This document shows, piece by piece, positions 9,602-18,608 of a stretch of DNA of 64,000 nucleotides. Both the position numbers and the translations under genes were made by a program. This stretch comes from Lederbergia panacisoli. Its GTDB lineage: Bacteria > Bacillota > Bacilli > Bacillales > Bacillaceae_C. Location of the stretch: NCBI RefSeq assembly GCF_024626525.1, contig NZ_JANJGU010000009.1:90797-154796 (forward strand). The letters are read 5' to 3'. The number at the start of each line of letters is the position of its first letter. The stretch's first letter is position 1. The notes beneath the pieces are model-generated. The model was not told the origin of the DNA, ran no database searches, and saw only the letters and a program-made list of their open reading frames with translations.

Positions 9602-10210
9602 TTGGAAATGATAGCCGAATCAACAGATATATATGACTATTTAAAAGAGTTAGATGTTGTCAATTTTTCTCATCCATTAATTCAAGAAAGTGTTGCTGAA
9701 TTGTTTAGCGAGGGACAGTCAGAAATTGAAAAGGCTAAGATTGGTTATATGTTTGTAAGAGACCAAATATCGCATTCTTGGGATATTCAAAGTCCAAAAA
9801 TTACCTGTAAAGCATCAGATGTAATTAAATATAAGGAAGGTATATGTTACGCAAAATCAAATTTACTGGCTGCATTGCTGAGGTCACAAGGTATTCCAAC
9901 AGGTTTTTGTTATCAAAGACTCATGATATTTGATACACCAGATAAGGGATATTCTATCCATGCACTTAATGGGGTATTTCTTAGTTCATTAAATCGCTGG
10001 ATTCGTGTAGATGTTCGCGGAAATAAGCCAGGAGTTCAAGCCGAATTTTCAATAAAAGAAGAGATCTTAGCATTTTCAATACAAGAAAAGTTTGACGAAC
10101 GTGATTACCCTATAATATATACAGAGCCAAATCCTAAAACTATTGCTGCTTTAGAGGGAAACATAGATGCTATAGAAATGTATAAATACAATCTACCCGA
10201 TTTTCTATAG
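9602..10210 (+). CDS. Transglutaminase-like (papain-fold) domain protein
   Basis: A 202-aa cytosolic protein with the core triad of the transglutaminase-like superfamily: Cys-82 (EGICYAKSNLL), His-120 (YSIHALNGV) and Asp-137 (WIRVDVRGN). The Cys at the start of a helix after a glycine, and H and D on the following strands, fit microbial transglutaminase/protease homologues, usually peptidases or cross-linkers of unknown target. The start TTG at 9602 has GGG 7 bases upstream; the ATG at 9608 is an alternative. There is no signal peptide. It lies just before a lipoprotein gene but the two have separate start signals. Confidence 0.75.
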   Translation: MEMIAESTDIYDYLKELDVVNFSHPLIQESVAELFSEGQSEIEKAKIGYMFVRDQISHSWDIQSPKITCKASDVIKYKEGICYAKSNLLAALLRSQGIPTGFCYQRLMIFDTPDKGYSIHALNGVFLSSLNRWIRVDVRGNKPGVQAEFSIKEEILAFSIQEKFDERDYPIIYTEPNPKTIAALEGNIDAIEMYKYNLPDFL

Positions 10211-10291
10211 CTCTCTTGTAATATGAAGGCTAAATTAATTTTAGATTATAGTAGATACGTACATATTTCACAGAATGGTCGTGTGAAACTG

Positions 10292-11407
10292 ATGAAGAAA
10301 GTTATATTTATAAATTTACTAATTATATTAATTTTCACTCTCGCTGCATGTAATACAAGCGAAAGAGAAATAAGGAGTACTGGTGCTTACGGAACGACAC
10401 ATCAACCAACAAAGGAAGGAACAAAATCATTCGTAAAAGGGGTAGGAGAAGTAGATGTATTGAATATTCATGGAAGCATTGAAGGATTGGAAAGGATGAA
10501 AAGCTTCTATGACAATATGCAAAATGCCGTTCAGTCTAATTTGCGAATTGTTCACTATACCATTGAGGGAGCCCCGATTGTTACCGAACTAACATATAAC
10601 GGTGAATCGCTTGAAGTGAAATATGATAGCACCCGAGATGCATTTGGAAGCGGGGAAATCACAACTGCTCGCTGCGGTAATATGGTTGAGGAAGTAAATC
10701 CTACTAACACCTCCTACATCGCGGTCGACTGTAAAAAAGGACTTAATGGAATGGACGAGATCTTGGAAATTAGTTACAACGTGAGCCAACAGGATCTATT
10801 TGAATTCCACCTGCAATATGGGATGAACAAGGAAAACGAAATTAATACGAAAACAAACATAGTGAAAAAAGGGTCAAACGTTAGTGACTTTGTCATACCC
10901 GCAAGCATAAAACAGGAAGTTTATAAAAGATTAGTTTTTGCGAATTATTTGACCGAAAAAGATTTGAAAATCGCTTGTGAGTCTAATGAATTGAAGAATT
11001 ATTATTTAAAGGTTTTTATTAATGGAGGAGAGCAAGAATTAGCTTGGGCAGCTTGTGATCGAACCCCAGATGGTGTAAAACTGACTAAAATAGCTGAATA
11101 TATAATCAAGCAATCTGAAAAGCACCATAGTGAAAATCATGAAATAACAGTTCAAGGTTATGTGCTTCAAATAAAGGATAACACATTATTAATCGGTGAA
11201 GACCTTAATAGACTAGATTATGAATGGCTTAAAGATGAAATTGATAACCTAGATGCTTATATCTTTGATTTTGTCTCCCTGGAAGGTTTGAATACAGGGG
11301 AGTTTAAAATAGGCGATAAAATCAAGGCAATAATAGAAGGAAATAAAAGAAGCTATAAACTGGGGAGTGTCAAAGTGAAAGAAATTCACAGAATAGACGT
11401 CTATTGA
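10292..11407 (+). CDS. Lipoprotein with DUF4362 and DUF3221 domains
   Basis: A 371-aa exported protein. MKKVIFINLLIILIFTLAAC is a lipoprotein signal with the lipid-modified Cys at residue 20. The mature N-terminal part (about 55-145, DVLNIHGSIEGLERMKSF to IAVDCKKG) matches the Bacillus DUF4362 pattern. A middle segment has paired cysteines (IACES, AACDRT). The C-terminal part (about 285-371, VQGYVLQIKDNTLLIGED to YIFDFVSLEG) resembles DUF3221, an OB-like small domain. Neither domain has a known function. The frame extends 23 codons further upstream, but only the ATG at 10292 gives a signal peptide; the ribosome binding site is weak. Domain names are from memory of the patterns, not a search. 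Confidence 0.65.
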   Translation: MKKVIFINLLIILIFTLAACNTSEREIRSTGAYGTTHQPTKEGTKSFVKGVGEVDVLNIHGSIEGLERMKSFYDNMQNAVQSNLRIVHYTIEGAPIVTELTYNGESLEVKYDSTRDAFGSGEITTARCGNMVEEVNPTNTSYIAVDCKKGLNGMDEILEISYNVSQQDLFEFHLQYGMNKENEINTKTNIVKKGSNVSDFVIPASIKQEVYKRLVFANYLTEKDLKIACESNELKNYYLKVFINGGEQELAWAACDRTPDGVKLTKIAEYIIKQSEKHHSENHEITVQGYVLQIKDNTLLIGEDLNRLDYEWLKDEIDNLDAYIFDFVSLEGLNTGEFKIGDKIKAIIEGNKRSYKLGSVKVKEIHRIDVY

Positions 11408-11498
11408 ACAGAAGTGAAAACATTAAAATAATGCACTAGTGGAAATTGCGAATTCCCATAATTAATCAGGACAACCTAAAAGGTAGGAGGGATTAATC

Positions 11499-12719
11499 AT
11501 GGGAATTCGCATTTTCTTATTGCTTTTCTTTATCTGTCTTCTTTTAACAACTTTGGCTAGTGCAGAAGTTCCACTCACCGCTGCATTTATCCGTGATCAC
11601 CAACTATGGATCAAAATGGGCGATGAAGAAATACAAATCACAAAGAATCGGTATGTTGTGCATACTCCAAAATGGTCATATGATGGTCGATTCATTGCTT
11701 ATATTGACGGTGATGAGCAAGGCGACAAATCAAGTTTATTCATTTATGACACACACAAAGGTGAAAGCTATCAACCTTATGTAAGAGTGGAAACTTCCGA
11801 CTTTAAATGGTCGCCAATAAAAAATCAATTGGCTTACAATGATCGTGGATTGCTAAATGTGACAAAAATGGAGAGTGGACGCCCCTCTGGTTTTGAAAAT
11901 GTAGCATTAGGAGTAAGTGGTTTTGAATGGTTTCCGAACGGAAAGGAATTCATCGTTTCCTCACAATCCGCATTACGGCCTACGGGATGGGGGCCGATCC
12001 CACTTTTTAAGGTCCCAGTCAATGCCAATCTTAATGCCGATAAAATGAAGCTGTTTTACACGATTCAAACAAATACATCAGATTTGTTTGCCATTGATGT
12101 CAATTATTTTAAGTGGAGTTCCGATGGGAAATGGATTAGTTTTTTAGCGATTCCCACTGCATCTTGGGCAAACGATAGTAATACATTATGTGTCCTGTCT
12201 TCACAAGGAGAAAAATTCAAGGGATTAGGAAAAATGCTTTGGTATAAAGACTGGTTTAAATGGGCTCCTTCATCTAATCAAATTGCTTACATATCGGGAG
12301 AAGGAAGATTTTTCGTTGACAATAAGAAAACCACAATCGCCGATATACCCATTTATAAGCATCAAAAGGAGTACACACCTGAAGGTTATGTAGATCTTGA
12401 TTTGGAGTGGTTTACTCCAGACGAGGTAATTGTCGCCCGTGCAAAAGAGAATAAGAAATGGAAGGAAGGCCCCGTTCCAACGATGTTTACGTCACTTTAT
12501 GCTATTAATATAAAGTCAGAGGAACAACAACAAATCTCGTTTCCAAAGAAGAATGAATTCGATGCAGATCCCCAAGTTGTTGGATCTCATCTTACTTGGT
12601 TTCGCAAAAATCCAAACAACAATACAGCAGATAGTTGGGTGAAAAATGGTTTAAACGGTCGTGAGTATTTATGGATTAAAAATGTTGATAATGCTCCTTC
12701 GTTCTTTAAACAGAAATAA
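11499..12719 (+). CDS. Exported TolB-like beta-propeller protein
   Basis: A 406-aa protein with a cleavable signal peptide (MGIRIFLLLFFICLLLTTLASA, cleavage near residue 22). The body contains at least five WD40/PD40-like blade motifs: WSYDGRFIAYID, WSPIKNQLAYND, WFPNGKEFIVSS, WSSDGKWISFLA and WAPSSNQIAYIS. These define a TolB-type propeller, commonly a protein-binding or scaffold fold in secreted Firmicute proteins. GGTAGGAGG lies 9 bases upstream of the ATG. It is monocistronic with a terminator 7 bases after the stop codon. No catalytic residue is evident, so the function is unknown. Confidence 0.75.
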   Translation: MGIRIFLLLFFICLLLTTLASAEVPLTAAFIRDHQLWIKMGDEEIQITKNRYVVHTPKWSYDGRFIAYIDGDEQGDKSSLFIYDTHKGESYQPYVRVETSDFKWSPIKNQLAYNDRGLLNVTKMESGRPSGFENVALGVSGFEWFPNGKEFIVSSQSALRPTGWGPIPLFKVPVNANLNADKMKLFYTIQTNTSDLFAIDVNYFKWSSDGKWISFLAIPTASWANDSNTLCVLSSQGEKFKGLGKMLWYKDWFKWAPSSNQIAYISGEGRFFVDNKKTTIADIPIYKHQKEYTPEGYVDLDLEWFTPDEVIVARAKENKKWKEGPVPTMFTSLYAINIKSEEQQQISFPKKNEFDADPQVVGSHLTWFRKNPNNNTADSWVKNGLNGREYLWIKNVDNAPSFFKQK

Positions 12720-12725
12720 ATTTCC

Positions 12726-12752
12726 CCGTTCTATTTACGGAACGGTTTTTTT
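12726..12752 (+). terminator. Terminator after the TolB-like gene
   Basis: CCGTTC pairs with GAACGG around an 8-base loop, followed by seven T. Confidence 0.85.
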
Positions 12753-12831
12753 GGTTTTGTATTTAAGCATGGTTTCTTTTGATAATTTAATATAAAATCA
12801 TATTCAAAGATACATGGAAAGGAGGATGTTT

Positions 12832-13656
12832 GTGAATCCTATTTTATACAAAAAAAAACAAAATCTAATCAAGATTTTAAGAGATATGGATGATGTGTTA
12901 GTTGCTTTTTCAGGAGGTGTAGACAGTACTTTTCTTTTAGCGGTGGCCAAGGAAGCTCTTGGAGATAAAGTGTTATCTGTGACAGCTGCTTCGGAAACAT
13001 TTCCAGATCGGGAGTTTCAATTGGCGAAAAGTCTTGCTGCTGAGCTTCAAGTTCAACATATTGAAACACGTGTCAATGAACTTGCGGATGCTGAATTTGT
13101 TAATAATGATTCAAACCGTTGTTTCCATTGTAAAAATGGGTTATATAATCATCTCCTTGAATTAGTAACGGAGTTCAGAGATCGTTACACGATTGTTGAT
13201 GGATCCATCATGGATGATCTTGGTGAACATCGTCCGGGCATGCAAGCAGCAAGAGCATTAGGTGTCCGCAGTCCACTTCAAGAGGCGAATTTTTATAAAG
13301 AAGAAATAAGAACGCTTTCAAAGGAAATGGGGTTAAGAACATGGAATAAACCATCCTTTGCGTGTCTTTCTTCGAGAATTCCATATGGAACGGCCATCAC
13401 GAAAGAAAAAATCAATCAGTTAGATTTAGCAGAGGATTTTTTACTTGGCCTTGGATTGTATCAAGTTCGTGTTCGCCATCACGACAAGATTGCTAGAATT
13501 GAAGTCGATCAACAAGATATGAAAAAGGTTGTCGACCAACACGATAAAATAGTTCGCGCCTTAAAATCATTTGGCTTTTCATACGTGACCCTTGATTTAC
13601 AAGGATACCGCTCGGGAAGCATGAATGAAGTTTTAAAAGAGAAGGCGTCTATATGA
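12832..13656 (+). CDS. larE: LarE, ATP-dependent sacrificial sulfur transferase
   Basis: A 274-aa enzyme of nickel-pincer nucleotide (NPN) cofactor synthesis. LarE adenylates the pyridinium carboxylates of the LarB product and donates sulfur from its own cysteine. The PP-loop SGGVDSTF is at residues 27-34, the CFHCK motif at 97-101, and the likely sacrificial Cys-178 is in PSFACLSSRIP, matching the position known in Lactiplantibacillus LarE. GGAGG at 12821 leaves six bases before the GTG at 12832, which is preferred over the ATG at 12814 upstream of that site. The stop overlaps the larB start (ATGA), so the two are translationally coupled. Confidence 0.93.
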   Translation: MNPILYKKKQNLIKILRDMDDVLVAFSGGVDSTFLLAVAKEALGDKVLSVTAASETFPDREFQLAKSLAAELQVQHIETRVNELADAEFVNNDSNRCFHCKNGLYNHLLELVTEFRDRYTIVDGSIMDDLGEHRPGMQAARALGVRSPLQEANFYKEEIRTLSKEMGLRTWNKPSFACLSSRIPYGTAITKEKINQLDLAEDFLLGLGLYQVRVRHHDKIARIEVDQQDMKKVVDQHDKIVRALKSFGFSYVTLDLQGYRSGSMNEVLKEKASI

Positions 13657-14462
13657 AACATTCAATGGAACATATTTTAGAATCGGTACAAAAAGGGGAG
13701 CTTTCCGTTCATGATGCGATGGAAAAACTAAAGCCGCAAGAGGAATTGGGCTATGCCACAATAGACTTGCAAAGAGAAGCACGAACGGGGTTCCCGGAAG
13801 TAATTTATGGCGAAGGCAAGACGAGTGAACAAATTCTCGGGATTTTTTCAAAGTTAATGGAACACCATGATAAAGTGTTGGCGACAAGAGTAAGTTCAGA
13901 AAAAGCTAGTTTTATATTGGAACAACTTCTCTTGAAATATCCAGATCAAACCTTCTTTTATCACGAATCAGCCCGTACCTTCCATTGGATTCATTCCTCC
14001 TTTCAAGAAAAATGGAAAAAAGGCTATATTGCTGTAGTGTGCGCGGGTACTTCCGATCTTCCTATTGCTGAAGAGGCAGCTATAACTGCTGAATTAATGG
14101 GCAATAAAGTGGAGCGAATTTATGATATTGGGGTAGCAGGCATTCATCGTTTGTTAAATAAGGCTAGCTTAATAGAAGATGCCAACGTTGTTATTGTTGT
14201 TGCCGGAATGGAAGGGGCATTGGCGAGTGTGGTCGGCGGACTTGTTTCCAAGCCAGTCATCGCCGTTCCAACAAGTGTTGGATATGGAGCAAGTATGAAT
14301 GGGATTGCGGCACTTCTAGCGATGCTTAGCAGCTGTGCGAGCGGAGTGTCAGTCGTTAATATTGATAATGGATTTGGGGCAGGTTATTTTGCTGCGACAT
14401 TAACAAATACGATAGATCAGGCTATAGAAAAGGTGCTTACAGGAAAGGGAGAACATACATGA
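13653..14462 (+). CDS. larB: LarB, nicotinate mononucleotide-type carboxylase/hydrolase of NPN synthesis
   Basis: A 269-aa protein that carboxylates and hydrolyses nicotinic acid adenine dinucleotide in the first step of the nickel-pincer cofactor pathway. The C-terminal AIR-carboxylase-like domain (about 120-255) shows VVCAGTSDLPIAEEAA, YDIGVAGIHRLL, VVVAGMEGALASVVGGL and PVIAVPTSVGYG, the diagnostic LarB string. It starts inside the larE stop and ends overlapping the larC start by 4 bases, so the three genes form one tightly coupled operon. Confidence 0.94.
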   Translation: MKHSMEHILESVQKGELSVHDAMEKLKPQEELGYATIDLQREARTGFPEVIYGEGKTSEQILGIFSKLMEHHDKVLATRVSSEKASFILEQLLLKYPDQTFFYHESARTFHWIHSSFQEKWKKGYIAVVCAGTSDLPIAEEAAITAELMGNKVERIYDIGVAGIHRLLNKASLIEDANVVIVVAGMEGALASVVGGLVSKPVIAVPTSVGYGASMNGIAALLAMLSSCASGVSVVNIDNGFGAGYFAATLTNTIDQAIEKVLTGKGEHT

Positions 14463-15853
14463 AGGCTTTATATATAGATTGTTTTTCAGGAATCAGCGGC
14501 GATATGATGGTGGGTGCTTTAATTGATGCCGGCGCCTCTCCTGAAAAAATTGAACACGAATTAAAGAAATTACATGTATCCGGTTATGAAATAAAATGTA
14601 CAAGAGTCGTAAAAGAGGGAATTAGTTCAATAAAATTTGATGTAATCCTTGATGAAGAACATATTCATGAGCATGACATTCATCGCCATGGACATTCACA
14701 TGGAGAACATGATCACCACTCACATGATGCTCATCATCATACTCATGACGAGCATACACATCATCATCACGATCATGGACACGACCATACGAATCATGGG
14801 CATAACCACGAACATAATCATGTTCACGAGCACCACCACGATGATCACGACCATTCACAGGATGGGCACCATCATCACCATCATAGCCGATATGCGGATA
14901 TTGTTAAGCTTATTAATGATTCCGAGTTAAGCCCAAAGGTGAAAGAACGGAGTAAACAAATTTTCGCACCGATTGCGAAATCAGAGTCAAAAATACATAA
15001 TATGTCAATAGATGATGTTCATTTTCATGAAGTAGGGGCAGTTGACTCCATCGTCGATATCGTTGCAACTGCCATTGCCTTAGAAGAATTGGAAATTGAA
15101 AAAGTCATTACGTCACATGTCCCATTAGGTTCTGGAAAAATTCGTATATCACACGGTATTTATCCCGTGCCAGCACCAGCTACACTCGACATGATGAAAA
15201 ATGTACCGATAGCACCAAGTGATTTACCATATGAACTAACAACACCAACGGGAGCGGCAATTGTCGTCAGCCAATCGGATTCCTATGGGACAATGCCCGC
15301 AATGAAAATATCCTCCATCGGCTATGGAGCTGGTACACGAAATATTCCAGGGCGTCCGAATGTATTAAGGGTCATGGTTGGTGAATTATTGGAAGGTAGT
15401 GAACGTATCGTTGGAAAGCAAGAAACAATCACCGTGCTCGAGTGCCATATGGATGATATGACGGGAGAAGCCTTCGGTTATGTAATGGAAAAGTTACTAA
15501 ATGAAGGTGCACTAGATGTTTATTACACACCTATTTTTATGAAAAAAAGTCGCCCAGGTACGTTGGTCACTGTCCTTTCACCAGAACATCTGGATGCTAA
15601 ATTAACCGAGATTTTATTCAAAGAAACAACAACTCTAGGTGTTCGAAAAAACACATGGTCACGCAGTATTTTAGATCGAAAAATCATTAATGCGGAAACG
15701 CCATTCGGTCCAATCAAAATAAAACAGGCCATAAAAAAAGGAAACGTTATTAGAGAAGTTCCAGAATATGAAGATGTGAAGAAAGCTGCTTTAGAACATG
15801 GTGTAACTTTTCAAGAAGTGTATAATGCTGCATTAAAAACAACATATAATTAG
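14459..15853 (+). CDS. larC: LarC, nickel insertase of NPN cofactor synthesis (His-rich)
   Basis: A 464-aa protein that inserts nickel into the pincer cofactor using CTP. The N-terminal MKALYIDCFSGISGDMMVGALIDAG and the later HFHEVGAVDSIVDIV, ELTTPTGAAIV and ECHMDDMTGEAFGYVMEKL motifs are typical. An insertion at about 68-143 contains around 40 histidines, a probable nickel store. In Lactiplantibacillus the protein is split into LarC1 and LarC2 joined by programmed frameshifting; here the frame is continuous. The start overlaps larB (ATGA). No larA (lactate racemase) lies in the window, so the cofactor must serve an enzyme encoded elsewhere. Confidence 0.94.
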   Translation: MKALYIDCFSGISGDMMVGALIDAGASPEKIEHELKKLHVSGYEIKCTRVVKEGISSIKFDVILDEEHIHEHDIHRHGHSHGEHDHHSHDAHHHTHDEHTHHHHDHGHDHTNHGHNHEHNHVHEHHHDDHDHSQDGHHHHHHSRYADIVKLINDSELSPKVKERSKQIFAPIAKSESKIHNMSIDDVHFHEVGAVDSIVDIVATAIALEELEIEKVITSHVPLGSGKIRISHGIYPVPAPATLDMMKNVPIAPSDLPYELTTPTGAAIVVSQSDSYGTMPAMKISSIGYGAGTRNIPGRPNVLRVMVGELLEGSERIVGKQETITVLECHMDDMTGEAFGYVMEKLLNEGALDVYYTPIFMKKSRPGTLVTVLSPEHLDAKLTEILFKETTTLGVRKNTWSRSILDRKIINAETPFGPIKIKQAIKKGNVIREVPEYEDVKKAALEHGVTFQEVYNAALKTTYN

Positions 15854-15883
15854 AAAAGTGTATGAGTCAAGCTATTGCGGTTA

Positions 15884-15908
15884 AGCCCCACACGATGTGG
15901 GGCTATTT
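15884..15908 (+). terminator. Terminator after larC
   Basis: AGCCCCACA pairs with TGTGGGGCT around a 3-base loop, with a weak T-rich tail (ATTTAAG). It lies 30 bases after the larC stop. Confidence 0.7.
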
Positions 15909-15961
15909 AAGTTGGTATAGCAAGTGCTATACAGATATAATAGGCTCCTAAGAAGGTGAGA

Positions 15962-16141
15962 ATGGTTCAAGTTGTTGGAGCGAAAATTAATGGACTTGAT
16001 TATCAATCAATTCTACGAGTGATGAGGTTTTAACTGTCAAACATTCACGAAGACGACACCTTTTTAGATTGGATTGATATTGACAATTTCAACAAACTCT
16101 TTTTCACGACCATCGCAGTTGGGCGATTATTAAAGGATTAG
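15962..16141 (+). pseudogene. Small gene interrupted by an in-frame stop
   Basis: AGAAGGTGAG is followed by an ATG at 15962 and a frame that would encode about 59 residues (MVQVVGAKINGLDYQ, then after a TAA at 16031-16033, SNIHEDDTFLDWIDIDNF to AVGRLLKD and TAG). The two halves are in the same frame and look like one acidic, helical protein. I do not recognise the family. The stop could be a nonsense mutation or a sequencing error, and the whole call could be chance. Confidence 0.4.
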
Positions 16142-16263
16142 CAGAAGAAAATTAATATCCTATGAAGTATGTGCTTGATTTAGAAAGGTAATCGCCTTTT
16201 CTTTGTCTAAAGAATGGGAATAGTTGATTTAAATATGTATCAAATCACACGCTGAAGAGTAGG

Positions 16264-16654
16264 TCATACCTGATCTTTAGTTACCAGCAGTAATTCCTTT
16301 AATGTTTGGGAACCTTCTTTGTCTAATGTTCCTAAAGCATTTTTTTCTCTATCAATAATCGTTGCTGATGCATCGCCCACGTTAAACCATATGAAATATT
16401 CAAATAATCTTTCAGGCATATTTTTATCAAACGCGAAGAATAACGTCGCTTTTACATCTTCTTTTCGAGTCATTTCCACCTTTACGTTCTGCTCCCAATC
16501 TATTTTTTTAAATACTTCTCTTAACGTTTTAATCTTATCTTTCTCTGCAATTATTATTTCGTTGTCACTATTTTCACCAGAGAAAATTTGAACATCCCGT
16601 AAGAGTTATTAAGAAAACGATAAATACTGACAAAATGAATATATTTTTTTTCAT
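16264..16654 (-). pseudogene. Frameshifted small lipoprotein gene
   Basis: From the ATG at 16654 a lipoprotein signal is encoded (MKKNIFILSVFIVFLITLTGC), but the frame stops four codons after the Cys (SNFLW then TGA). Shifting by one base near 16590 restores a long frame (VQIFSGENSDNEIIIAEKDK to LLVTKDQV, stop at 16264-16266). A GGGGGC site lies 8 bases before the ATG. The reconstructed protein would be a lipoprotein of about 125 residues with no family I can name. It sits next to another broken frame, which suggests a decaying region; a sequencing error in a T-rich tract is possible. Confidence 0.6.
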
Positions 16655-16818
16655 ATAAGTGCCCCCAATTAAATTACCAGTTTAATTCTATATTCGGCAA
16701 TTACACTTTATCCCCTTTGTTTTATCGTGAAATGTTTAAATACCTATCCACTGAAACCTTTTTAAAATTTCATCGTATTAATATACAAAAAAACGGTTTG
16801 ATGGAGAGGAGAACAGGT

Positions 16819-17022
16819 ATGTCTGGAAAAGGTTGTATAAAATGTGGAAGCAAGGATGCAGGAACAAAGGATGTTGCAATGACTGGAACGGGATTATCTA
16901 AAATGTTTGATATTCAACACAACCAGTTCACAGTTGTATTCTGTAAAAAATGTGGCTATTCCGAGTTCTATAATAAGCAATCATCTACCGGATCAAACAT
17001 CCTGGATTTATTCTTCGGTTAA
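16819..17022 (+). CDS. Small zinc-ribbon protein
   Basis: A 67-aa protein with two CxxC knuckles: C6-I-K-C9 and C42-K-K-C45-G-Y, spaced as in a zinc ribbon. Related Bacillus proteins are annotated as zinc-ribbon or nucleic-acid-binding proteins with no proven role. GAGAGGAG lies 7 bases before the ATG at 16819. The frame extends upstream, but the family begins at this Met with the first knuckle at once. It is monocistronic and convergent with the hydantoinase-type gene, sharing a strong terminator. Confidence 0.75.
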   Translation: MSGKGCIKCGSKDAGTKDVAMTGTGLSKMFDIQHNQFTVVFCKKCGYSEFYNKQSSTGSNILDLFFG

Positions 17023-17030
17023 TTAACAAA

Positions 17031-17063
17031 AATTACGGGGCGTAACAACTACGCCCCGTAATT
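17031..17063. terminator. Bidirectional terminator
   Basis: AATTACGGGGCG pairs perfectly with CGCCCCGTAATT around a 9-base loop, between the convergent zinc-ribbon gene and the hydantoinase operon. Confidence 0.9.
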
Positions 17064-18608
17064 CTATACAAGTAGTGGTCCCGCAGCTTTCACTCTTACA
17101 AGGATTGCATTTCCTGGTAAGTAAGCGAGCGGAAAGTCCTCTAATTGGATAATGTCAATTTTGGCTGGGTTAGCCCCTGCTTCAATCGCAGTTTGAATGG
17201 CTTCAGTTTTTGCTTCTTCTAAAATTTCATGATGGCTGCGGTTTTCAAGTGTATAAATCCTTTCAACTGTTCCACTAATATCACCGAGCGCAGCGCCAAT
17301 CGCATTTGCGACACTTGCATGGCTAGGACGAATGACTCGACTAGCCCCTTTTAAGGACTCAGGCATGAGTGCTGCTCCGCCGCCAACTAACACAACAGGA
17401 AGATCTTCGGCACTCGTTTTCATACGGTCAATTGCATGTTCAACCATTGTTACGAAATCAGGATAGATCTTATCACATGGAATGTCAGCAACGTGTGAAA
17501 CATCTGTGTTTTCAATTTCCATGTAACCTGCCCCAATCGCGACATCGGTTGTCGTCAATTCATCTCCGCCAAACACAAGCGCTTTTTCAGTTAACTGATA
17601 TCCAACGCTCTCAGGTCCAATTTTCCACGAATCTCCTTCAAGATATACACGAGTTCCACCACCGAAACCGATGGAATAAATATCCGGCATGCGATAGTTC
17701 GTTCTAACGCCGCCCACTTCCACAGCTAATGATGTTTGACGTGGAAAGCTATTGGATAAAACACCGATATCCGTCGTTGTCCCACCGATATCCACAACAA
17801 TCGCATTCGGCTCTTGAGATAAGTGTGCTGCACCTCTTATCGAATTCGTAGGTCCACAGGCAATTGTGAAAATAGGGTATTTCTGGGCAAAATTATTTGT
17901 CATTAATGTACCGTCGTTTTGTCCGAGATAGATGCTCGCATTAACTCCTTCGTCGTTTAATGCACGCTCAAAACCTTTTGTTACATGGCTAATGGTAGAC
18001 ATTAAAGCGGCATTTAAAATCGTTGCATTTTCTCTTTCAATTAAGCCAATCGTACCAATTTCACTTGATAATGAAATGGGTGTACCAGGTAATTCTTTTC
18101 CCAAAAAGGCGGCAACTTCTTTCTCTTGATCTCCTAAAACGGGAGAAAATACACCGGAAACTGCAATGGAATCAACTTTTCCACGAAATTGTTCTGCAAC
18201 TTGCTTCAATTCATCAAAGTCCAGCTGAGAGATTGGTGAACCGTTAAATTCATAACCTCCATGGACAAGCGCTGTTATGGCTTCAAGCTTCACAACTAAA
18301 TCGTCCGGCCAGCCTAATAACGGGGGCACTGTTGATCCGGAAGGTAAACAAATCCGAACAATTCCAACTTTATTTAAGGCTTTTCTTTCCACAATTGCAT
18401 TCGTACAGTGAGTTGTTCCAAGAGTGGCTACTTTTATTTCAGCAGCATTGATTTTTGTTGATTCCATAAGTGTTTTGATCGTTTTCTGGATTCCAGTAAA
18501 AATATCTTTTGTTGTCGCTGTTTTGGAACTTCCAAGTACTTTATTTTCGCTATTTAAAATTACACCATCTGTATTTGTTCCACCTACATCGATTCCGAGT
18601 CTAATCAT
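17064..18608 (-). CDS. Hydantoinase/oxoprolinase-family protein (HyuA-like)
   Basis: A 514-aa member of the ATP-dependent hydantoinase A/oxoprolinase family, which opens cyclic amides such as hydantoins or 5-oxoproline. Actin-like phosphate loops are seen at residues 5-14 (GIDVGGTNTD) and near 270-280 (VVDIGGTTTDIG), and the LGTTHCTNAIVER string at about 65-77. At 514 aa it is the short form typical of DUF917-paired operons rather than the long HyuA. It is the last gene of a four-gene operon and overlaps the DUF917 gene by 4 bases (ATGA). The substrate is unknown. Confidence 0.86.
   Translation of the reverse strand: MIRLGIDVGGTNTDGVILNSENKVLGSSKTATTKDIFTGIQKTIKTLMESTKINAAEIKVATLGTTHCTNAIVERKALNKVGIVRICLPSGSTVPPLLGWPDDLVVKLEAITALVHGGYEFNGSPISQLDFDELKQVAEQFRGKVDSIAVSGVFSPVLGDQEKEVAAFLGKELPGTPISLSSEIGTIGLIERENATILNAALMSTISHVTKGFERALNDEGVNASIYLGQNDGTLMTNNFAQKYPIFTIACGPTNSIRGAAHLSQEPNAIVVDIGGTTTDIGVLSNSFPRQTSLAVEVGGVRTNYRMPDIYSIGFGGGTRVYLEGDSWKIGPESVGYQLTEKALVFGGDELTTTDVAIGAGYMEIENTDVSHVADIPCDKIYPDFVTMVEHAIDRMKTSAEDLPVVLVGGGAALMPESLKGASRVIRPSHASVANAIGAALGDISGTVERIYTLENRSHHEILEEAKTEAIQTAIEAGANPAKIDIIQLEDFPLAYLPGNAILVRVKAAGPLLV

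Noticed and set aside
14622..14930. Frames on both strands inside the His-rich part of larC
   Set aside because: By-products of the CAT/CAC-rich codons; larC is clearly the coding frame.
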